64,000 bases of DNA from Amblyornis subalaris. Taxonomy: Eukaryota; Chordata; Aves; Passeriformes; Ptilonorhynchidae. Under the pieces are notes generated by a model. The model made no database searches, was not told where the DNA came from, and saw only the letters and a list, made by a program, of their open reading frames with translations. Where the stretch lies: NCBI GenBank assembly GCA_018881555.1, contig JACAXG010000064.1, positions 4,291,236-4,355,235 on the forward strand, given 5' to 3'. Positions 56,558 through 64,000 of the stretch are shown here, piece by piece (position 1 is the first letter of the stretch; each line of letters opens with the position of its first letter). The position numbers and the translations under genes are program-made.

Positions 56558-58479
56558 GTGAGGCTATGGAATGGGCTCCACATCCCTNTCCCATCCATGG
56601 GGATATTCCCATGGATTGGGGCTGCGGGGGTATCCCGGTTATCCGACCCCTCTGGGGCACAGCGGGAATGGGGGTGGGAATGGAGTTGTGGCCCTAAACA
56701 GCTCCCTCCCGGCGCCTCATCCCTAAAACTCCGCTCCTGTATCCCGGCTTTTCCCCTGGCTCCATCCGCAAACCGAATTCCCAGATATTTTGGCTTTTTT
56801 CCCTGTCCCTGCCGGTGGGGCTTCTTGAGGAGTTTTTCCCACGAGGAAAGTCGGGAGGGGTGGGGCTGATTGCTGCTTAATTAGGAATCAGTGGGATGCA
56901 ATCCATGGGAATTGTTGCCAGGCTGCCCCCGATCCCTTGGGCATCAGAGGTTTTAGGGAGCAGGAAAACATGGAAAACACTCATTTTTGGGTCTATTTAA
57001 GCGTTTTTCCCGTTANTTTTGCTCCCTGAGATCCCATGGGATGAACCAGCACGGAGTTCGCTCCCTACTCCGAGCTCTTCCTGCAATTCCAAAACTTCGG
57101 AGCGAGAAAACCCCAAAAAACCCAAACTCAGCCACACTCCGGAAAGGATTTCTGTTTTCCCCTGGGAAAAATTCCCAAGGATCAATCCAAGCTGGAGCCT
57201 GGCCTGCGGCTCGAAGGGTCACAACCTCCAACCGGGTCGGGCCTGGCCTCGGGAGGGAAGATTTGCGGGAGGGGATTTGGGGATTTTTTCCCCGGTTTAT
57301 TCCGTGGGATTCAACCCCGTTCGGCTCCGGAGCACCGAGAATAACACGGAAAACATGGCAAAGCTCTGGATCGGGAAGCGGCGGGGGATAAGCAGCCTCT
57401 GCCGTAACAGGATTATTTATGAATTCAGGCAGCAGGAGGCCTGATCAGGCCTGATCATTGATTTTTGTTCTTATTTAAGTGATCAATCCAGGCTCTTCCT
57501 GCTGTTCCCATCTCCCGGACAACATCGGGAGCGCGGATCCTTTGGATCCTCGATCGCTCCAGTGCGTTGGGTCTGGAATTCTGCTGGAAAAGTGATTTTT
57601 AATCCTTTTTTTTGCCAAGTTTTCTGTCCTAGGAGTGAAGTTTTCATGCGTTTCCTTCTAAAATTCCATTTTTTCCTGCACTTGGTGCTGTTCCAAACCC
57701 CCTTCCCTATTTTTGTTCCCATTCCCGGTTTTATTTTCCCTTCCTCCGGCTCAATCCCTGAACCACCGGCGAGGGCACTTTGGGAAATTGGAAAACCTTA
57801 ATCCTCCCCTGGTTTACTCAAAGGCTCTGGGATGTGTCCGTATTCCCAATAAAAGCTTTTTAGGGATTTTTAGCTGCTCCTGTCTCCCCCACAAAACCAG
57901 CTCGGAGCCGGAGGTGAATTCCACGATAGGGAATTTCCTATGGGAACAGATTTTCAGGGAGTACAAACCCCCTGTTGTCTCATAGTGGCTCATTTTGGCT
58001 GGAAAAGGAAGGAAATTCGGGATAATCCTGGGGAAAAAAAGCATTTCCAAGCCTGTTTGTGCGTGTGGAGAGATTCCCTGGCTTTTGTTCCGCTCCCCAT
58101 CCCACGGGATAATGCGGATAAGCAGGATCCTGCGCTGGCCTCGCTCAGAAACTTGTGGATCCCAAAGAGGAATTATAATTCCAGCTGGCAGCTCTGCGGG
58201 AAAAAAAAGCTTGGAGAGCGGAGAGGGGTTTGGAATTCGAACAGGTGCTCGGAGTTATCCTATTCCTGGAGCGCCTTTTCCAGCTGCTGGATGGTCTGTG
58301 CGCTTGGGAATTTCCTGTTTTGAGGGAAAATTCTGGGTTGGGAAATGCCGATGAGAGAGGATGGAAATAAATCCCGGATTTTTGGTTTTTTTTGGAGTGG
58401 GAGATGTTGGAGGNGTTCGTGGGGTTGAGGTTGTAGCCAAGGACCGGGATTGGGATCGTGGATCAGCTCTGGGATCCAA

Positions 58480-58922
58480 CAGCAGGAAAATGTGGAGCTG
58501 CTGGAGCAATTCCAGAGGAGGCCACGGAGATGCTCCGAGGGCTGGAGCCAGGCTGGGAGAGCTGGGAATGTTCACCTGGAGAAGGGAAGGATCCAGGGAG
58601 ACCTCNGAGCCCCTTCCAGGGCCTAAAGGGGCTCCAGGAGAGCTGGAGAGGGACTTGGGATAAGGAATGGANGGACAGGACANAGGGAATGGCTTTNAAC
58701 TGGAATAGATGGAATATTGGGAAGGAATTCTTCCTTGGGAGGGTGGCGAGGCCCTGGAATAGAATTCCCAGAGAATCTGTGGCTGCCCCATCCCTGGAAG
58801 TGTCCCAGGCCAGGTTGGACAGGGCTTGGAGCGCCCTGGGATAGCGGAAGCTGCCCACGGCAGGGATTGGAATTCCATGATTTTGCAGCTCCCTTCCCAC
58901 CCAAAGCATTCCATGACGCTGC
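58480..58922 (+). mobile_element. CR1 LINE 3' end in RHPN1 intron 1
   Basis: GGAGCTGCTGGAGCAATTCC, AGAGGAGGCCACGGAGATGC, GGTTGGACAGGGCTTGGAGC and CCCACCCAAAGCATTCCATG. Confidence 0.92.
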
Positions 58923-61335
58923 GATCCAGGCGGGCTGGAGTCCTGCTCTCCTTCATTCCCTTGGGAACGGGAAGGTTTCTCCTCGGAGGTGGAGCTGAGC
59001 TCGGCGCCAGGAGGCGACTCCTCTTCCCACATCCCACGGGAGGAATGTCCGGAGTCTCCGTGCGAATTCCACTTCCTCGCTTTCTCCCTGGGCATTCCCC
59101 GGATTCCCGAATCGGGAGGAATCCTGGCGGAGATTCCGTTGTGGCCGGAACTGCTCTCGGAGATGGCCTGGTTTGGGATGTGCTTGGATTCCTGGAGCAG
59201 CTCCTGGGATCCAGCCGAGCTCTCCTGCTATTTCCAGGAATATTTCCAGGCGCTTTCCCTGCAATCCCAGCCACCAAGCCCTTCCTCGTTCCTCTGGGAA
59301 CATCCACTCCTGGCTTTTCCCAGCACATTCCCGTGGCCGTCCCTCTGGACAGGGATCCAGCAGCACCTGGATCTGCATCCCGATTTCCCTCTTGTTCATA
59401 NGGATCCTGTTTTCCCTTCTCCCGGTTCTCCTTGGATCCCTTAAACTCCTTCCTTTTACCTTTCCCTCCGGCGCTTCCAGCCGCAAAGGAGCAGGAATCC
59501 ATCCCTTTGGCACGGAATTGCCCTTTGGACTCGCCGGTCTCATCCCCGGTGCTGGAAAACCGGGATTTGGGCAGGTCCCGGATATTCCCAGGGCGTGGCT
59601 GTCNTCTCCTGGGGATGGGAAGCGCGAAGTCCACCCTGAGCAAACATTCCCGACGGAGCGATCCCAAGGAATCGCCCTATGGATCACCCCACCTGGGCCC
59701 TCTGGAGCTGGGAGAGGTGTCGGGGAGGGAACAACACTCCGGAGTCATTCCAAGCGTTCCCTGCTGGGATAAGTTTGGAATTCCCATTTGGAATCCTCAG
59801 TGGCCCTCAGAGTGGAGCTGTTGGTGTGGATTCCCTGTGGGAATGATCTTTTGGAATATTTTCCTCACGTGGAGAGCCTGGATGGGGATTTTTGCCCAGG
59901 CTTGGCCGATTTTTCCCGGCATAAACATCCTCGTTCCAATAAAATCCTGGGATATGAGTCCTCAGGATCCCAAAGTCCAATTCCTGATCCTGCTCTGGCA
60001 CGTGCGAGAAACTTCCACACCTTCCTCTTTTCCATGGATTTCCGATCCGTCACCCTCCTTTCCCATGTGAGCTCTGCCATTCCCTGGCTCCTACACAATT
60101 TCGGGAAGAATTCCATGTTTGTTTTTCCTTTCAAACCTTTAAACCGGGAAGGAAAAATTTCACTTCCTCCAGAGCNGCTCCTTAAAATCCCAAATTCCCT
60201 TCTCCAGCTGTCCCCGGGTGCACCCCAAAGCCGGGATGAAAGAATTCCCTCTTTTCCCTGTCCTTCCCGGGGTGACCTCCGGAGCTTGGGCAAAGAAGGA
60301 TAAAGGGAGGAAAATCCCTTTGGGAATCCAGCGCTGGATTTGGGGGGGATTTTGGTGGTTTTTTCCCTTATGTAAGTCGTGGTTAAATCCCTGGAAACTC
60401 CTTCCGGAGTTTTTAATTTTCAGCTGGAACTCGAGATGGGAAAAGCTTTGGGATGCTTGGAGCAGGAGTTNGAGGATGGAATGTTCTCCCCTTGCTCTTC
60501 CCATTTTTCCTCATCCCTATTTTGGCTTTTTTGGAGCCGAATTCCCTTTTTCCTGCAATATTTGTGGAATTCCAGCATTTCCAGGAGCTCCTGCTTGATT
60601 CTTCCTCAGGAATATCCTATGGAGCCATTCCAGCGTCTTTTCCTGTCGCTCTGCATCCCACTTTTTTCCTTCCCTCATTCCCNGTGTTTTCTCCGGACAA
60701 GGATCTTCCCTGTGGCTTCGGACAATCCCACCTGCAGTTCCCAGGCCTCTTCCCTGTGTATCCAGGGAATCTTTGCTCCTTTTTCCCCTCAAAAATTCCC
60801 TTCAAATCCTCTGTCTGCTTCCAAAGAAACCTTTCCCAAAAGCGGAGACGACTCCAAAGGGCTGGAATCTCCTGCAGGAAGAGCCAGAGGGAGAGGAGAT
60901 TTCCCACCTGTTGAGCTTTCCATGGATTTCTGTNGCTCTGGAAGCAGGGAGGGAGCCTGGAATTGTCTCCTTTGGATATCCTTTTCCCTCTGATTCCTAG
61001 ATTTTTTTGTTCCCTAGGGATGGGGTGGGTTCCCCTCAGGACAAATCCAGGAGTGACAATTCCGGATCAAACTTCCCTGTTTTTCCTCCTGGGTGTTTCG
61101 GATCCCAAGATTTGTGCGGCTCTTGGGGAAATTCCCTCCAATCCCGCCGAACGGCTTTTCCGGGATCATTGGGATCTCCTGCTTCCAGCTCGTTCCTTCC
61201 ATCCAATTCCTGGATTCGTGGGAAGCCCTAAAGCCATGGATTTATGGAGCAGATGGAGCCGCTCTGATTCCTCCTTTTCCAATGGAGCAATCGGAAGCTC
61301 CAATCTTTCCCTTCAGTGAAAATCCCAACGTTAAT

Positions 61336-61432
61336 CCCGGATACTTCCCACTATCCCACATTGCTCCAAGCCCCATCCTTGGACACTTCCATGGATGTGG
61401 CATCCGCAAATTCTCTGGGAAACCTGTGCCGG
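61336..61432 (-). mobile_element. CR1 LINE 3' fragment, left arm of an inverted pair
   Basis: ACTTCCCACTATCCCACATT, then TTGGACACTTCCATGGATGT in reverse orientation. Confidence 0.75.
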
Positions 61433-61498
61433 GGCAGGGCTTGGAATGAGATGATCCTTAAGATCCCTTCCAACCCGAACCATTCCATGATTCCCGGA
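61433..61498 (+). mobile_element. CR1 LINE 3' terminus, right arm of an inverted pair
   Basis: GGGCAGGGCTTGGAATGAGA, CCCTTCCAACCCGAACCATT and CATGATTCCC. Confidence 0.82.
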
Positions 61499-62154
61499 GG
61501 GACCTTTCCCACACTTTCATCCTCTTCGACTTCCCAGGCTTGGATTTTTTTTTTTATCCAGGGAATTTTGAGGCNCATCCCATCCACTTCCACCCCCCTG
61601 GCACGGTGGGAATTATCCCTGCTCGGGCGGAGCTTTCGTGGCCCTGGATTCGGGAATTCTCCTCGTGGCAACTCCTGGAGCATCCCATAAAAACCCCTGG
61701 GAGACAGCGGGAAATTTGCTCCTTGCTGTTTCCTGAAGTTGGGAATGAAAGGAGTTTCCCTGTCTGCGGAAATTCCAAGCCGGAGCCGCGGGAAAAGATG
61801 GAATCAATTTAATGCTTTGATTCCATGAACTCCCTGTGCTCCGTATCCCGGAGATAACCACGGGATCGGAGCTGCTCCCGAGCTTTGGGGTTATCCTGAG
61901 CTCAGCTCCGACCCCCTGGATCTCATCCTGTGTCCGGATGACGCATCCCTGGGAAGGGGATGTGGAATTCCTGTTCGGGAAGAGCTCAGGGAGAGAAATT
62001 CCTGCTGGGAACACGTGGGGTTAGGGAATGAAAGTTATTCCAAGTGGAAGGTCTGGGGGGTGAGAAACTCAACATTCCCTATCCATGTGTGCTCGTGTCC
62101 CGGGAATTCCCAATGTCCTGGGCTCATCCCACAGTGTGGGCAGCAGGAAAGGAG

Positions 62155-62680
62155 GAATTCTGCCCTGCTTGGATGAGATCCCACCTGGAATTCTGCATCC
62201 AGCCCTGGGGTCCCACAGCAGAAGGACATGGAGCTGCTGGAGCAATTCCAGAGGAGGCCACGGAGATGCTCCAAGGGCTGGAGCCCCTCTGCCCTGGAGC
62301 CAGGCTGGGAGAGATGGGAATGTTCACCTGGAGAAGGGAAGGCTCCAGGGAAACCTTGGAGCCTCTTCCAGTGCCTAAAGGGGCTCCAGGAGAGCTGGAG
62401 AGGGACTTGGGATAAGGGATGGAGTGCCAGGAAAAGAGGGAATGGCTTTAAACTGGAATAGGGTGAGATTAGATGGGATACTGGGAGGAAATTCCNGACT
62501 GTGAGGCTGGTGAGGGGCTGGAATAGAATTCCCAGAGAATCTGTGGCTGCCCCATCCCTGGAAGTGTTCCAAGGCCAGGTTGGATGCAGGACAGGGTCAA
62601 GAATCCCTTCCCGCGGCAGGGCTGGAATTCCACCACCTTCAACCTCCCTTCCGACCCNACCCATCCCATAACTCCGGGAT
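62155..62680 (+). mobile_element. CR1 LINE, about 0.5 kb of 3' sequence, just upstream of RHPN1 exon 2
   Basis: GGAATTCTGCATCCAGCCCT, GACATGGAGCTGCTGGAGCA, AGAGGAGGCCACGGAGATGC and TTCCGACCCNACCCATCCCA. It ends about 70 bases before the acceptor. Confidence 0.92.
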
Positions 62681-62746
62681 GTGCGAACACCCCATTCCCG
62701 GAATTCCTGCCTTTCGGGACGAGTGGGTGCCCTTGTCTCCCAGCAG

Positions 62747-62862
62747 GGCTGCGATCCCTTTGCCCAGACCCAACGGAGCAAACTCCAGCACCGGCGGGCC
62801 CGGATCAACCAGCAGATCAACAAGGAAATGAGGATGAGGGCGGGAGCGGAGAACCTTTTCCG
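62747..62862 (+). CDS. RHPN1: RHPN1 second coding exon (start of HR1 domain)
   Basis: [38 protein letters not shown] and a split Arg codon. This is nearly identical to human RHPN1 ([31 protein letters not shown]) and clearly different from RHPN2 (NQQILKAVRMRTGAENLL). It is the beginning of the HR1/REM Rho-binding coiled coil. Acceptor TTGTCTCCCAGCAG, donor GTGAGT. The rest of the gene lies beyond the right edge. Confidence 0.95.
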
Positions 62863-62965
62863 GTGAGTTCGGATCTCCCCGAGCGTCCCCCCGGCCCTGG
62901 AATTCCGTTGGAGGTGGGAATAGGAAGTCCTGTTGTTTAGAAGTGCTGAAGATTGTTAAAAAGCA

Positions 62966-62994
62966 GGATTTAATGGGATGGATGGATGGATGGA
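62966..62994. repeat. GGAT microsatellite
   Basis: GGGATGGATGGATGGATGGA, about six units, in an RHPN1 intron. Confidence 0.85.
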
Positions 62995-63094
62995 ATAATG
63001 GGAATGAAGGTTTGACTGAGGTCGGGCTTGGAATGTGGAGGTCCGGGATGAAAATCCAGCAGGTGGATCCAATGGGTATGGAGCTGTTGGAGTG

Positions 63095-63535
63095 AGTCCT
63101 GTTGTTCCAAGGGTTGGAGCTGCTCTGCTCTGGAGCCAGGCTGGGAGTGATGGGAATGTCCAGCCTGGAGAAGGGAAGGCTCCAGGGAAGGCTTGGAGCC
63201 ACTTCCAGGGCCTAAAGGGGCTCCAGGAAAGCTGGAGAGGGACTTGGGANAAGGGATGGAGTGACAGGACACAGGGAATGGCTTCCCANTGCCAGAGGGC
63301 AGGGATAGACGGGATATCGGGAAGGAATTCTTCCCTGGGAGGGTGGGGAGGCNCTGGAATGGAATTCCCAGAGAAGCTGTGGCTGCCCCATCCCTGGAAG
63401 TGTCCAAGGCCAAGTTGGACAGGGCTTGGAGCAACCTGGGATAGTGGAAGTTGTCCCTGCTCATGGCAGGGGATGGAACTGGATATTCCCAAAGATCCCT
63501 TCCAACCCAACCCATTCCATNAAATCCAGCTTTAG
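63095..63535 (+). mobile_element. CR1 LINE 3' end in an RHPN1 intron
   Basis: GGAGCTGCTCTGCTCTGGAG, GGAATGGCTTCCCANTGCCA, AGTTGGACAGGGCTTGGAGC and CCAACCCAACCCATTCCAT. Confidence 0.92.
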
Positions 63536-63537
63536 GA

Positions 63538-63705
63538 TCCTAGAATAGATCAGAAAAATTCCTTTAGGATCGAGTCCAGCCTTTCCCCAGCACTTCCAAG
63601 GCCACCACTTCTTCCCAAGTGCCACATCCAGGAGGCTTTTATCCCAAAGGTGATTNTTGGGAACATCTCCTGGTTTATTCCATTTCTCTTTAACATCTTG
63701 GAGCA
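63538..63705 (-). mobile_element. CR1 LINE fragment, inverted relative to its neighbour
   Basis: ATCCTAGAATAGATCAGAAA, TTTAGGATCGAGTCCAGCCT and GTGCCACATCCAGGAGGC in reverse orientation. Confidence 0.75.
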
Positions 63706-64000
63706 CATTCCAGGCCGGGCAGGTTTTTCATATCAAAAAATTCCATAAATCTGCCTTAAAATGCATTTTTTGTTGGATATTTTGCCACTTTTGTTTGGCT
63801 TTGATCCCAAATTAAATAAAATCGACTTTCCACTCCTGACCCGGAATGATTTCACGCAATTCCTGGNGCACCTGGAAAAAGGGAATTGTGCTCGATCCAT
63901 CCAAAAAACGCTGTTTTCCCGGGNGATCCGGTGGAAATCCCGCTCCATNCGCGCCGCCGGGCCTGATTTAATTAAGGAAAAACAAAAAAAAAAATCCGTG
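63706..64000. other. RHPN1: RHPN1 intron, right edge
   Basis: No further RHPN1 exon is visible before the end of the window. The frames here do not resemble the next expected segment of the HR1 domain. Confidence 0.5.

Larger units (their letters stand above)
56558..62746 (+). other. RHPN1: RHPN1 intron 1 (about 6.2 kb)
   Basis: Both ends have good splice signals and matching phase 0. It contains CR1 elements at 58.5, 61.4 and 62.2 kb. The region 58.9-60.1 kb is open in several frames on both strands but shows no domain or conserved motif, so I leave it unannotated. Confidence 0.7.

Noticed and set aside
58255..59667. 470-codon minus-strand open frame
   Set aside because: It runs through a CR1 element and has several ambiguous bases. 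It lacks recognisable domains and lies antisense in an RHPN1 intron.
63838..63960. Possible third RHPN1 coding exon near the right edge
   Set aside because: The frames do not encode anything resembling the next HR1 segment and contain stops or ambiguous bases.

Overview
The window is vertebrate nuclear DNA, almost certainly from a bird and probably a songbird. It has spliced genes with GT..AG introns and a very high density of CR1 LINE 3' ends, which is typical of birds. It also has many short minisatellites, scattered single-base ambiguities and one 145-base assembly gap. The gene order LY6 genes - TOP1MT - RHPN1 matches human 8q24.3. No bacterial, viral or CRISPR-like features were seen.

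Layout: (1) 1-6.9 kb holds a three-exon LY6E-like gene on the minus strand, with a signal peptide, a ten-cysteine LU/three-finger domain and a GPI-type tail. It has a TATA box and a canonical polyadenylation signal. (2) 7-19.9 kb is intergenic and dominated by CR1 fragments. (3) 19.97-23.29 kb holds a second LY6E-like gene on the minus strand with the same exon phases. Its last exon stops right after the LU domain, so the hydrophobic GPI tail is missing. (4) 23.4-35.2 kb is gene-poor and CR1-rich. (5) 35.18-51.89 kb is a TOP1MT orthologue on the minus strand. Thirteen exons encode the complete type IB topoisomerase core, linker and C-terminal domain (about 561 residues), with all five catalytic residues. 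A 1,019-base Lys/Glu-rich exon lies upstream and two or more basic exons start at a good Kozak ATG. (6) 54.7-56.3 kb has a TATA-less CpG promoter with CRE, CCAAT and GC boxes, sandwiched between two minisatellites. (7) RHPN1 starts on the plus strand: first coding exon at 56.5 kb, second at 62.75 kb (Rho-binding HR1 start). It runs off the right edge.

Main point of interest: the avian TOP1MT is mitochondrial-paralogue-like in its core, but it carries a long nuclear-TOP1-style charged N-terminus. That N-terminus includes an in-frame 28-residue tandem repeat and several NLS-like clusters. This raises the possibility of nuclear or dual targeting. The second point of interest is the LY6E-like pair, one apparently GPI-anchored and one apparently secreted.

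Exon borders were set by reading splice sites, reading-phase continuity and remembered family sequences. No alignment or database search was run. Repeat borders are approximate.
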